From Burhinus oedicnemus (Eukaryota > Chordata > Aves > Charadriiformes > Burhinidae): 64,000 nucleotides of DNA. The stretch's first letter is position 1; each line of letters opens with the position of its first letter. The notes beneath the pieces were generated by a model. It saw only the letters and a list, made by a program, of their open reading frames with translations, made no database searches and was not told where the DNA came from. A program made the position numbers and the translations under genes. Of the stretch, positions 34,909-48,258 are shown in pieces. The DNA lies in NCBI GenBank assembly GCA_008921705.1, contig VFFE01006623.1, forward strand, positions 30,344 through 94,343, in the 5' to 3' direction.

Positions 34909-37281
34909 AAAAATGAGACAAATATCTTGAACACAGAGAGAAAATGTAGTTCAGAAAAACAGCATCAGTGATGGAGAGAAAACGCATAGGTACACTGGTT
35001 GCCAAAATAATTTTAGGTTCTATTCTGAATGTTGGCATCCAGAAGATGGATGAATGCTCAGTTGAATTGTGCCTTTGTGTTTTACAACCCATATATATCT
35101 CAAGGAGCTTAAATGACAGGTTGCTTTGATGCCAGCAAGGTAATAAGGAACACATTTTACTGTTTTAATTTTCTGATTGAGTAATGTTATTTCCGGCTTT
35201 GTAATCAAGAATTTCAAGTTTTGCATGTCTAGATTAAACTTGCATGCTTTTGACTTCAAATTTCTGCATTTTTTTAAAGACTGTCATTGGGGAGGCTAAG
35301 AAATATGAGAGGCTTTCTGCAGAAACAAAAGATGTGCATGCAGTGAGACATCCCGACAAAGTCTCAGAAGCCCACAAGCTGAGATGAATCTGGGAATATC
35401 AAGATTTATAAGTATGCTTTGCTGCAGGGGTCAGTTTATGGACAAGGTGATAGCTTACAAGGTAACATTTTTGGAGAAAGACGTTGCCTAATCTGGTGAA
35501 AAAAGACATCTTGCAGCTCTTGTTACTCCCTGGTAAATTATACACAGCCAGGTGCAGGTTGGAACAGTTGCAACAGTCCTGATGACGGCTGAATCAAATC
35601 TTTTGCTGGGGTCTATAAAAAGTCCCTCCTAGCTATAATTTTTTGACTTGGACTGAACAATCTTTGAAACCAGAAGTCAATCAGAAGTAGAGCTTTCATG
35701 TCTTTTGCTTTCCATTTGTCTACATTTTGATCTCATGTTAAATGTCAATCAGAGTTCAAAATCTGACATTATAAAACCAACCTTAGCAGTTTCTGAGGAA
35801 TAAAAAGGAAGGGAGATATATGACTGATTAGTTGTTAGAAATCACTTGATCAGTTTTGTTTTTCATTACTGGTACTCTTCTGCTGTGTGTCATCCTTTCC
35901 ATGATTTTTCTTCTTATGAAATGCATAGAAACAGTGGCTGTAGCAAAGCAAAGCAGCTAATCCAAAACCATGAATGACATCTGGTACTTGTGCTTTCCAG
36001 TTCTTTGTTTTTAAAGGTTGTCTTAGTCATTTTTGTTATTTGTGTTTACATTTTCCTGTTATTGAATCTCCAGTTGAATTCATTTGAAGTTGTATAGTTC
36101 AGCGGGATTGTCCTACATGTTTCTCCAGATCTTGATAATGTATTCTGGGTCTGTGAGCTGGGGTTTTCTGTGACTGATGTTCTAGAGATTTCTTGAAATA
36201 ATCTCTTTTGGCTAGCACTGCAAGGAGTGCATGCTTTTAGCCTGACTTTTATTTTTTCTGAGACAGTGATCTATTGTTTTAGTTCTTCTATGAATGTTTT
36301 CTCATCTGACTCCCATATTCATTTTGAGCATTTCCTCCTTGTTTCTGATGTTATCACCTTTGCAAATAGTTTGAGTTTGATTTAACCTTCCCACACACCC
36401 CTTTCCCCCCACCTCCTCAAAGAGTTTTGTTTCAAGATACATTTTTTCTCTCTTGATGGAGGATGCTGGTGTTTCTCAAGGGAAGAGTGAAGCTGATGAA
36501 TTCATCATCATTTCAGAGGCTCCTTGAGCAATTTTAACAATGTCACAGACTCCTTCCATCAGACATTGACCATGACTGAATTCGGGGATTCCATTTATGC
36601 AGGGCTGGTTTCAGGCTTCTCATCAAGGTAGGTCAGACAGTGATTGTCCCAGGCACTGTCCTCAGCAAATAACTATACTGCCCATCTGCCTGGTCCTATC
36701 TGGGGGCTGTGCCCACTCTCTAGTCCCATCTGAACAACTTGTCTGACCCCTCTTAAAAATAAATGTTATGGCCAGTTTAGGTAAGACATAATTGAGAGAG
36801 AGTATGGCCAGCTGTCAGTTTATTCCTTCTAATTAAATAAACCACTGTCTACACTGTGTGTGTCCTCTCCACACCTAGCAGCAGCTAGTAGAGTCAGAGT
36901 GGGGTTCAGAGCAGGGCCAGGCATAGACTCACAAATGCACCCTGTTGCTGGGGTTAGGGAGCCTGCAGCACCCTGAGGTGCTCAGGAAAGTTGTAGTCTG
37001 GAGGATGAGTTCCATCCCTTGAAACTCCTGCAGAGCCTGGCCTGAGTGGATTAGCTCCTTCTATATCTCTTAAAGCCATGATTTTTCTGTGCTCCCATCA
37101 TCCTGCTGCCTCGGGCAGCAGCTTATCCACTTGTATTACACCCATCTCTGATTATTATTATTTCTAATTTCTTTTTTTTTTTTAGTATCTTAACAACCAG
37201 GAACACAGTGAGGAGCAAGAAATGATTTGCTATAGATGTTGTACAAATCACAATTAAGCCGAAAAAATTGACCAGAGAACT
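34909..37281. other. Gene-free stretch
   Basis: No recognisable coding frame. The part from about 36570 to 37140 is less AT-rich than its surroundings and contains AATTAAATAAACCACTG at about 36831-36847, which resembles an LTR polyadenylation region, but no TG...CA ends could be defined, so I do not call an element. A run of T lies at about 37171-37184. Confidence 0.65.
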
Positions 37282-37729
37282 TCATAGAATCATAGAATGG
37301 TTTAGGTTGGAAAGAGCCTTGAAGATCACTTACTACCAACTCCCCCTGCCATGGGCAGGGACACCTCCCACTAGACCTGGTTGCTCAAAGCCTCACCCAA
37401 CCTGGCCTTGAACACTTCCAGGGATGGGGCATCTACAACTTCCCTGGGCAACCTGTTCCAGTGTCTCACCACCCTCACAGTAAAGAATTTCTTCCTAATA
37501 TCCAAATCTACCCACTTTCAGTTTAAAACTGTTACCCCTCGTCCTATCACTACACTCCCTGATAAAGAGTCCCTCCCCACCTTTCCTGTAGGCCCTCTTT
37601 AAATATCAAAAGGTTGCAATATAGTCTCCCTGGAGCCTTCTCTTCTCCAGGTTGAATAACCCCAACTCTCTCAGCCTGTCTTCATAGGAGAGTTGCTCCA
37701 GCCCTCTGGTCATCTTTGTGGCCCTCTGG
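37282..37729 (-). mobile_element. CR1 LINE copy E, 3' fragment of about 450 bp
   Basis: Minus-strand CR1 starting at the left with TTCATAGAATCATAGAATGG and TTTAGGTTGGAAAGAGCCTT, then the 3' UTR and the C-terminal end of ORF2. Read leftward, the sequence around 37620-37729 encodes the conserved block ...YEDRLRELG and [12 protein letters not shown] in outline (on the plus strand CCCTGGAGCCTTCTCTTCTC, AACCCCAACTCTCTCAGCC). It stops at about 37729 (CATCTTTGTGGCCCTCTGG), the 5' truncation point. It is longer than copies C and D but still lacks all catalytic parts of RT. Confidence 0.94.
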
Positions 37730-40700
37730 TCTTGTGACAAGAGGTAGACACAGGTATACAACAGAGCCTTACAGAGCAAGAGTTATCAGCTTCATAGGCA
37801 GCTCTCTGCCTACTAGCAAACTAAATGTGGCTATGTTTATAGTTTTAATTCATGTTCGGTTTTTCCCCTTGCTGATCACGTGGCAAGTCTGTTGACCTTC
37901 CTATGAGAACTTGGTTGTCTCCATCCTAACTGTGTCTCCTGCCCTGGTGTAAGGTGGTATTGCACGGCACCAAGCTGCATTTGTCTTGGACAAACATGAG
38001 TTAGTGTCTTCTTGGGAAAAGGACCTTGTCTTCACTGGAACTCTCCATACTACACAAAATATTTAAACTTGCATCTGTTTTATATGAGCAGTTTCATATG
38101 AACAGAAAAATGAGTTAGAACTTGTGCATTCCCAAGAAAAAACTTGTCAACAATCCAATTTCCCCTGCTATGTTTTTTTCTATGGTGAGCTTCTCACACA
38201 ACCAAATACCATATCCAGTGCAAAGCAGGGACAAACATGATCCTGCTAGCATCTGTAGTGCTCTGTTCAAGAAGCAAGGCACTTTACCTATTAACTTAGA
38301 ATTACTATGATTAAAGCCACTTGCTTTCAGAAGAAGGTAGAAGAATATATATATTTTTGAAGTAGATCAAAGGTAAAATAATATTAAAAAGCACCGTGGC
38401 TTAGTTCAGTTCTACCATAGTCTTTTGTAACCAAGTTAAATAAAAGAAAAAAAAGTGAATTAAATATGGAATTAAGTACTCAGGTAGAATTTATGTGTCA
38501 TTAACCTCAGATTAAATTCTATTACCAAGAAAATAAAGCTTCAAGGGAACTCAGTACATTTTTAAAGGGGAAATGGAGGGCAAATAATATTTCCATAATT
38601 AAAGTCTTAAATCAAGTTAGAGAGACTGATCCAAATAAAATTACCTACACATTGCAGTATGAATCAGAAGTTGTAGAAAACACCATTCAATTTAGTTACT
38701 AATTGTAAATGATTATTGCTTGAGTGATGGTGTTAAATTCTGAAGTTAGATTAGAGGTAGAATATTTTAGGCTTAGTGTTATGGCTGGCTGACAGATTTT
38801 CTCTTGCTACATGTGACAGCACCGCTACTGTATTTAGTGCAAGGGTTTGAACTTCCATCTGCTAATTTTAAAGAAGTTAGTAGCAGAAGCAAGACATTTT
38901 CTGTGAGTGATCCTTCACACAGAAAGTCATTCTCTACTCCCTCTCTCATGACTCACTGAAGGCAGACTCGTTAACCTTTCTTAGGGTTTATTAAGGAGCT
39001 GCTCTTACTTCTCTGGCTTATGATGAAAGGTGTAGGAAGGAATGTCTGTTGGTTACATACAAGACATTCTTATTTATCATCACTAATATTCCATTTCTCT
39101 AGACTGAATGGATTTTATTCTTCATTCTTGCATATTTCAGTAGAATAAGGAAGCGACTGGAACAGCACCATCAAAGAAATTTGGATAAAATAAAAACAAC
39201 TTGTTAAAAAAAAAAAAAGTGTTTTTTTCAGACTGATAACCTAAAGGTCTGTTAGCAACTATTGCATTTGTAAATTATGACAAGAAAGTAAAACTACATT
39301 TGCAAACAGAAACCTAAGTACCACCTCAGCAGGATGAATACATGGACTTCTTATGAACAGTTCCGCTGCTTTCAAAGGCTTTTGCATTATGATGAAAACA
39401 ATACGCATAATATATTATACATACCTGTGCATGCACACACACAGAGTCTCAAAATATACAAATGACTACAGAATATGCCTTATATTTTCAAATCCTGAAA
39501 AGGTATCCTAAGTGTCTTGTGATATTTGTCTCCAAAACTTTAGTCCTGGGATAAGGTCAAGGCACCAGAAAATTAGTTTCTATGTCTCAAACACAAAGTA
39601 GCTAGTCTTCATAATTTTAGCACTAAAAAAAAAAAAGTCAAATAATTAAACAAATGCAAAGAAGAAAAAAAAAGTATCTCCTGGGTTTTGGCCCAGTGTC
39701 TTGAAAAGGACTGGAATGCTGTCTTGTAACAGGAAATAATGTAAACATTGTTTCTCTCTTTTAATATACATAAAAGCTGTTTATTAGCAAGGTTCAGTGT
39801 ATACTGTATAATACTATGCATACATGTGTATTGTGATATACTGACAACAGAAACCTCATAAGCACTGTTTTTCCAATAAAGGTTTTTACTTCTTTTTCCT
39901 TCATGAACTAATCCAAATGGTTACAGATCTTAAATTACAGCTGAATCAGAATTTTTTTATACACAGGAAATGTGTATTCCCTCCTCCAAAAACAGAAAAT
40001 AAAATCTTTTGTGGGGTAGAGCAAAAGCATATTAATAAACTTGGTCAAACTGAAGTCTAATATAACATAAAAATGGACAATATAAATATTGGAACACTCT
40101 AGAAGTTCTTATTAAGCAAAATATTTTTATTTTTCATTTTGAAAGGACATTTTTAGTAGTAAATAAATTTATTCTGCCTAACCCAAATTTTTCCAGTATC
40201 ACATTATATTATTAGGCATATTTTTTGCCAGCCATTGAGCAAAATATAGTGAAAAAATACAATTGTTACAAGGTTGGATAGTCCTGTTCCCAAAGATACG
40301 TTATCTGACAGCTCCAAAAGGAAATGCTGTGTTTCAGAGGAGTTTGATGTCAGTCTATTACTCATAACTTTGAACTTAATTTCCATTTTGAAGATGAATA
40401 AATGTTAAGTAGCTGGCTTGAATTTTCCAAGTATTATTTCTGGATGCACATTCATAGACCTCTTCAACTTTTATATTGGGGAAGGCACAGAATGCAACAG
40501 CTTTAGATTTATTCTTACTTAAATATTTTCTCTCAAAATTAACCCTAAGGCTATGCTCCATTTTCCGTATTTAAAGCCCTACCAAGATTAAGATTTCTCT
40601 CCACAATTTCTTACAAGTGACAATTACTGAACTTTTATCTTTTCTTAGGGAGGAAAGGGTTAACTAACACAAAAGAGTAGAATTCTGAGTTGGAAACTTT

Positions 40701-40980
40701 AGTATTACTCTTGAGCTTTTGCCTTAAAAATTAGATAATAATTTGGTTTCAGCATTAAACATTCAAATTATTGTATTGATGGACTTGACCAAATTATCTA
40801 ATTAGAATTTATACCCAAGTAGATAGCAATCTTCTTAAATTTATAAAGATGAATTATTTTTTATAATTAATCTGATGTTTTAATTTTAATTTTATATTGA
40901 GTCCACCTTGATTAATTTGATTTTGATATGATTTTGATCTGACAGTCCTAGTGAAGTTTAGCTTTGGGGAGATATTTTTG

Positions 40981-41024
40981 AAAGAAGGAAAAGGAAAGAA
41001 AAGAAAAGAAAGAAAAGAAAAGAC
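40981..41024. repeat. GAAA/GAAAA microsatellite-like tract
   Basis: About 44 bases of imperfect GAAA and GAAAA units on the plus strand. It is a simple purine repeat that may vary in length between individuals. Confidence 0.92.
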
Positions 41025-41390
41025 AAAACCCACACATTTCTTACAATGAGCAGCATGGGTCCATAGCTCTGCAGGAACTGGGTGGATACCAGGTGGCCAA
41101 CTTAAAAGGCTAATCTGTTTTCCCTAATTAGTCTTTGGTTCCCACACATCTACCTCCTGTAATGCGACAAGGTGCAGCAGAATCGGCACAAGCACATGTC
41201 GGAGGAGAATTAGTTTCTGTCACTTGCTCCTCTTAGACACGCTAACAATTCACTTCCTGTTTACTGGTCTGTGTTTGTCCACTGCGGCATCCTGACAGCA
41301 GCTGCTGATCCTCCTTAATCTGTATTTTAAATCTTTCTCATTCTTTAATTCCCCATTTGAAAGCAACCCTCCTACAGGTGAGGGTTTTTT

Positions 41391-41415
41391 TGTTGTTGGT
41401 GGTGGTGGTGGTGGT
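41391..41415. repeat. (TTG)(GGT)n trinucleotide tract
   Basis: TTGTTG is followed by six GGT-type units (GTTGGTGGTGGTGGTGGTGG). A short trinucleotide microsatellite in non-coding DNA. Confidence 0.88.
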
Positions 41416-44400
41416 TTTTCACCTGGCTTGAAGAATCTGATGAGAGAGAGCTAGCAAAAGTCCCCACTAAAAAGCATGATGGATGTCCTCAACACTATTG
41501 ACAGGGCAGTCATTGCCTCCCATAGGTATAAATTCCTTATCCAACCAAATCCCAGAACTACTTTGTAATCCAAGTGGATTGATATGCTTAGCATACTATT
41601 GTTCAGACCTCACGTTAGCACTAGATTTCCTTTAGAAACTGTCATTCTTAAATCCTGAAGGCATGTGTCCTGAAATGTTTTGACCTTTGAGACATTTTAA
41701 GGCTTTAGATTTAATGCAGGTTACAAACCACCTGAGGAAGTCAAGACTGTGAGAAGCTTAATCAGCCCCTTGATAGTCCTGCAACAGGAACAACTTCCTG
41801 AGCACCTCTCTCTGGCACTTCCACAACCTTAGCATTTAGACCTTTCATGAGCTCTTGATCCACTTTTAACTCCTTGAGTGTTGAACTATGAAGTGGGCGG
41901 GCTTTTTTATAAGGTGCACTGATTTAAGCTTTTGGCAGCCCACTCTAACTGCATGTGGAGGATTTCACTAACTCCAAGTTTTCATTCAAACTGACGTCCT
42001 CCCTGACATCTGACATGACTGCCAGGACTTCATACATTTAATTGCCCAAATGCTCAGCAGGGATGAACAGGAATAACCCCTCAGACTTCAGTGGAACAGT
42101 ATGAATTTAGACTAGCTGACAAAGCTGGAATTATATGGGCATTTTGAGACATTTCATTTTATCTGTTTCTTACATTGCTTTTTAGGACGAGGCCATTCTA
42201 CATGCATTCTTACCAAACTCATACATGATTTTTAGTTCAGTACAGTCCTAATAAATAATAAAATGGAAATTTTTTTTCCTTCAGTCAGCACCAGCTTTTA
42301 CAGTTTTGGATGACCTCAAAAAGTACTTCTGTCCTTTTCTTTACACATAACACATTCAGACCCCTGTGGCCTCATCATCTGATGTAGGGCAGCCAAAGGA
42401 TTTCAGTGAGATGATACTCTGGGATGTTCTCCAATTTTGACTGATTCTCAGTGGAATTTTTTCAAGGGCACGGTCAGCTCTCATGTCCTCAGCTCCCAAA
42501 GGAAATCAAAGAGACTTTGCTACATAACTTCCTCTTTGGTCTTTGAAACTCTTCTTTTAAAATAAGGTTTTAAACAAGAAATTATTTTTCTAAGCTTTTA
42601 CCTTCACCAATAGTATCTGCATAGTCTTCAGATGAAAGTTACATGAAGGAAAAGACTGAGAGGTTTTTATTACTTTATCAAATAGTGAAGATAGAAATCA
42701 AGATACTTTTTTGACACTTTTGAAAACTTTGATTTCATCAGGTGAGTCCTGAACAAGGCTCTAATCATTATAGTATTGCAAGCATTGCTTAGCCTGTGAG
42801 ATGTTACAGAGTAGTTTCCTACTTGCCTGTATGATATGCTCAATGATTTCAAATCCTCTATTGAATGTTATGTTGATTTTCACTCAATGTTCTTATCTTA
42901 TGAATCCTTTTTTTGTAAGTCTGTCAGATACTTAGTTGCCTGAGACTGCACTGAAGCTCTCTTTCCTCTTCTTTTCCCTTAACTGTGTTGCTAATTAGTT
43001 TTGCAAACGAAGGTGTAATCTGGGTGTAGAGATAGAATTTTATGGGGGTTTTGATGAATTTTTGGAACCTGCGATAATAAAGTTCTACCAGGAATTTGGG
43101 ATTCATGGTAAAGTGACAAGAATGATGTTGGAAGGCCTAATTATGGTAATTCCCTAGACTGGGAAATATAATTAGAATGTACCAGTCATCATCTCATATC
43201 ACTCATTAGCAGTGACAAAAAAATTTAGATAAAGCTTTTCATATAAGCTGAAAAATTGAACATTGTAATTATGAAAACCTTTTATTTCAGACATAGTGGG
43301 TTTCATAAAATGTAGAGGGATCAACCAAAATGACCAAAAGAAACTGTTAGAGGCCTCCCCTGGCAAACTTGAGAAGTGCAAATGACAATTCTTGATGAAC
43401 CTTAAGAAAACTTAGCATAGCAAGTAACTTTTACTCCTACTGCCACATGCACCACATGCTGCAGTCAGGCTGAGTGGTCTTTCACACAGCACCTATGACA
43501 GAATAAATATGGTCCAAGGATTCGTAAATAACAGAATCTATCTCCTATCCCAGCATAAACTTTGTATACCACGCAAGAGTCACCTGTTGGCTGTACAACC
43601 TCTGCACATTTAACCTACACCTAGACATGGTGAATCTCCATTCTATTTTGCCAATGTCTACGGGATGGTGTGAAGAAAATGTTTGCAAGAGACTAAAAGC
43701 ATCCTGGTTTTGTCCCATATCACATATAGTTTTCTCTGTTTTTTCTGTTTCTCTTCTTGAACTACAGAATTTCTACTTTGTTGTGAGGTATGTGTGGTAA
43801 CGCTGACCAGGACAAGCTCATCCCCACTGGCCTACCATTACCATTTAAAGTTGATTATTTTTACTGAGAGTCTCTCTTAAAGCTTGACACATAAAGAGCT
43901 TTATCCTCAAGGCCACTTAGGTTTGTTCCTCAGGTGTCCTGCTGCCCTTTGGAGTTCAATTTTAAGACTCTCTGAGAGAACAAGTAAGATGCCACTGAGG
44001 AGACCTGTAACAAGAATATTAAGATCGATATGAACTATGAATGGACGTGCATACATATACACATCAGAAGAAACAGCAAAACAAGGGTTAAGAGAGTGGC
44101 ATGTATTGTTAACAAAACACACCATTCACAGCAATAAAATTGAAAAATGTGTTGTTTCTATCAAGACTGGAAGGTCTGTAGTCTGTAAGGCCACAGCACA
44201 GACAACTTGTTGGCAGAAGGCACTGCACTGTGACAACAGGGGGATGAAAACAAAGTTACAGCACATCACACATGCCATTATTTCTCCTGTTTGTCCAAAA
44301 GGAACACAGACTGTAACCATAAAGATTTATGTTTTTCAAAGAAAGAAGAAGATGCAATGAGTGGCAACCTTGACTAGTATTTATGGAGGCTTAGTAAGCT

Positions 44401-45252
44401 AAATTCTGATGCAAAAGAATCACATAAGTAACTGTTGGCATCTAAAGGGTATGAAAAGACTAACAGAAAAACCAGTTTGTTGTCAGTAATCAAAAATACC
44501 ACAAGAGATGTGCTGAGGACTCAGTAGCTGGCATACAAGTGGTCCTGGCCAGATTGCCTGAATTCTCATCTTGCGAAGAGAGGAGTGTGAGAGTATGAGT
44601 AAGTGAAATCACTTAGAAACTTTGTGAAAACATAAATTTTTACAGTGAGTTTTTTTACACTAATTTCCTATACCAGATTCCCAGAAACTGGAAAACCTGG
44701 AGAGGGCAGTGAAAGGGGGACCATGTAAACTAGCCGGGCAGGCTGATGAGGAGATGTTGTCGGACTGTAATTAAAAGTTGCTGTGTGTGTCTGACACCAC
44801 AGTTAAAAAAATTACCAACTCTGTCCAAGATCCTTGTCTCTAAATCTTCTTCTAGAATTAAGCAGCAAAACCTGCTTACCTTTCCTTACTTCTGTATTAG
44901 CAGAGCAAGGATTTGTCTTCTCACATGAGTAACAGGCACAGAGCACTGAGGTCACTCACTACCCTGTTTGGGTTGGTCATGTCTGGTTGCTTTTTGCCCA
45001 AGGTCAACCCCAGTAAATAAGGTGGAAGAATTTCTACTAGATAAGACCTTTTATTTCTAGATAGTCAAGCATTCTCCACTGGTATGGTAAACAACTGGTT
45101 TAATCGTATGGTACAATAAGGACTTGAAAAATGTCCACGTACTACTAAAAGCAAACTAAAATGCCCAAGGATTTTAAGTATCTAAAACGTTAGACAGAAA
45201 ATAAGCAGTATTTCTCAGGCTCTGAAGTAACACATAAATTTCTGTAAACATC

Positions 45253-45967
45253 TGTGGTGGTTTGGACCAGATTGGCCACTGAGGCAAATGACAGATGCTC
45301 TCCCCAACTTCTCTCTCCAAGGAGAGGAGGGAGACAGAGATAGAGACTTACGAGTTTAGAAGGAACTAAACTACTTTAATAAGATATTAAAAATTAAATA
45401 ATAAAAAGAAAATAATGAAATATATACAAAACCATATTAAGCTCCCAGGATAACAATCACATCACCAGCAGGCACTGGGGAAGTCCCAGACTGGACTAAG
45501 CAACAGATGGGAATTGGATTCTGGATCTGGATTCAGGAATGCACAGACCGGGATCAAAGGCAGACAAACAGACAGAGTCCTCCTCAGACGCCGGCCATTG
45601 AAGAAAGAGGGCTGACCCTTTGATCCCTTGGCTTTTTTATGAAGATGAGCAGGAGGCAGATGGGATGGAATACCCTGTTGGTCAGTTTTGAGTCACCTGT
45701 CCTGTCCACTCCTCTCCGCACGCGAGACCCCTCTACACTTTTCCACTCCCGACCCTCCAACAAGGCAAATAACAAAGTTGTCTGGCCTTGGCTGTCATAG
45801 CAATAAGTATAAGCAAGAGCCTCTCTGCATACCATTCCTTGGCATCAGCTCTGAGAATGAACAGTTTCTGGACAATATCTTGTCAATTTTGGTAGTTAAA
45901 AGAGGCTTAGCTGCAAAGTAGAATTACTGAACAAAAAATCGATTCTGTTTTACCTCAAACCAGGACA
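45253..45967 (-). mobile_element. Solo endogenous-retrovirus LTR, complete-looking, about 715 bp
   Basis: Read on the minus strand it begins TGTCCTGGTTTGAGGTAAAA (45967 leftward) and ends GGTCCAAACCACCACA (at 45253), giving TG...CA ends. Its last part matches the LTR at 19329-19559 with about 6 mismatches in a 75-base block, so the two belong to one family in opposite orientation. No internal retroviral region adjoins it, so it is a solo LTR. The 5-base flanks (ACATC to the left, ATTCT to the right) do not match, so no target duplication is visible. An 83-codon minus frame inside it (45584-45835) is not a known protein and is probably chance. Class (ERVL-like or ERVK-like) cannot be settled from the LTR alone by eye. 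Confidence 0.9.
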
Positions 45968-48218
45968 ATTCTTTTCTCCTTTTCCAATAAAATCTGAATT
46001 TCTTGCTAAGCTTGTATTTCTTTATTGTTTGTTTGGTTTTTTGTTTTGCAATATTTGTTTAAGTTTTACACCCATTGTCCAATTTTATCAAAGATAGCAA
46101 AGGAGATGTGGTCTTAAATATAATTATATTTATGCAAGCTCTGTAAAGTAAATAGATAATTAGAAGAGTTAGTTAATCTTTGACTGTCTGACAGTATAGA
46201 CTTCCATCTTAAAATCTCTTCAACCTCTAATTTGCACTGCCCATCCTAAGTTTTGAGGAATAATTATTGACTTGTTTTATAGAACCTTACTTTTTGTGCT
46301 TAAAATATGAAAATTTACAAAATTTTCCAAAAATTATTTATTTTTTGGGTTTTTTTCAGTGACACACCTTTCTCTTTTGCACTGTCAATCTGAAATGACC
46401 ACAGACTTCTGCTATTCTGATTTAAATCACTAAAAAGAAAATCAGAATCTGGTCCACGGTCCCAACAGTGACATTTGAAAAGTATATTTTACACAAGATT
46501 CTGTACTATGCAGAATAAATTACTGGTATTGTCTTGAACTTTTTGTATTCAACTTTGAGACTTATGTATGTTTAATCACTGAGTGACTTTCCGGGATTCT
46601 TTCATTTATTACAGTAATTTTTTTATTTTTCATAAAAGAGAAAATACTAAATGTAAAATATGAAAATAAAATCCTAGCAGGAAATTAGAAACCCTATCAA
46701 TTCCACTTTTTTAAAAAATTGGCAAAAAACAGTGTGCAATTTCAGATAATTACATGTAATCCTTAGTAATCCTCTACAGACAGCATGAACTGGCAGTCAT
46801 TAGTATGCTCAGAGCCTTTTATTTTGCATACACACCAGGATATGCAGAACGTTAGCGTCCTTGCTGACTTTCTGACTAAAACATGGAAAATAAAGTAAGA
46901 TAAAATCAAATCAAATAGCTGTTCAACTTCAGTTGAGAACTGGGAGAAAAAGATTACTGATTAACATGAAGCAATAACTTTTTTTTGTCTCAAAGACTTA
47001 AGTAAAAATAAATGCAGAAGCCTGTTTTGGGGGATTTCCTTTTCTATTTCAAACCCAATGGGTAATTGAGTATTTGCTGTTCTTAGAGTTCTAAAAGAAA
47101 TAAATTCAGTCCAATATACTTGATACACTTTGGGGATTAGTTTATTTACATTTCTTGAAAATCACAGAAATTGTCAAAAGCAAGAGAAGGCTATTGTCCA
47201 CAAATTTTAAAAGGAATTTTTTAAACGAATTATTATACCTTTCAGCATTCATTTTTTCATGCCACCTATCACAAACCTTGGGATTCAAGCACTCAGCTGG
47301 GAAGAGCAGTAAGTGGCTACCAAATTCTGAATTAATAAACATTCATTTTGTATAAATTGGAATAGCTTCACACTCCAGGCTGCTCTATAACTTGCAGATT
47401 AAGGCATTTTGCTGAGAGAGGGGAAAATTTCTGGTGAGACTTCTGTTCTGAGCTAGGCAGAGACAGAACTCGACAGTAGTCTGTCCCTTACAGTGAATTT
47501 CCCTCCTTTCTTAGTAGCTCTGGGTTGAATTTGTGGAATTACACCTGGATCCCAACATGCAGACCAAAATCAGAATCCGTCACCTGGGAACTGCTGAAAT
47601 TATCTCCTCTGATGTTTTTGAATGGTTAATTTATTTTTATTTGGCTCAAAGTATTTGCTGTAGTCAATCTGAATTTGTGAGTAGTTTCAGCTACTAGAAA
47701 AAGTTTGGGGAACAAGTTATTTCCTAAAAAAAAATACAAATATTCTGTTTATTACACTGTGCTATATAGTCAAGGAACCCCGAATTTCCTAATATAAAAC
47801 TGAAATCTATTTCAATTGTTAAAATACTTGCGGAGACTTAATACTGAATAAGTCTGTTCATGCAAACCTTTTCACCCAACCAACATCACCCTTACAGGCA
47901 TTGTGACTATTTTATTCTAATAAAGTAAACTTTGTCAAATCCTTCCTTATACCGTTAGGTGGTTAGATTAGTCCTTGGCATGATTTGGACTGATCAAAAC
48001 AGTATTCCTAGGCACGGCTTGAAGTGAGTATGGAGGCCAAGAGAATTTCCAGCTACTAGTTTGAATGCAGGCGTCATATTCTGAAGGGTAAGAAAATCTA
48101 GTAATAGCTAATTAGATATGGCTTATTTGTGCCAGTTGGACTCAAAACTAGAGAGCAGGTCTTGACACTCTTTAATTTACTGCTACTGATATAGCTATGT
48201 GTCCTGGTTTCTCTGAAC

Positions 48219-48223
<5 letters not shown>

Positions 48224-48258
<35 letters not shown>
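48224..48258. repeat. Poly(T) run, 35 bases
   Basis: Thirty-five T on the plus strand, the longest homopolymer in the window. As poly(A) on the minus strand it could be the tail of a retroposed RNA, but no AATAAA lies just upstream of it and I do not recognise the adjoining sequence. Its exact length is likely uncertain in the assembly. Confidence 0.95.

Larger units (their letters stand above)
37730..45252. other. Gene-free AT-rich stretch
   Basis: No recognisable coding frame. Simple repeats: 13 A at 39206-39218, GAAA/GAAAA repeats at 40981-41024 and a (GGT)n run at about 41397-41415. The segment 41100-41345 is of even composition with a CTAATTAG box and a 12-bp palindrome, and looks like possible regulatory DNA (see findings). 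The stretch 37730-38000 next to CR1 copy E is unremarkable. Confidence 0.7.

Noticed and set aside
36570..36870. Possible LTR end around AATTAAATAAACCACTG
   Set aside because: A polyadenylation-like string alone is not enough; no TG...CA ends, target duplication or second copy was found.
37381..37602. Plus-strand 73-codon frame over CR1 copy E
   Set aside because: It reads the complement of the CR1 3' region; such antisense frames occur in many copies by chance.
45584..45921. Open frames on both strands inside the LTR at 45253-45967
   Set aside because: They lie in LTR sequence that normally codes for nothing and show no retroviral protein motif.
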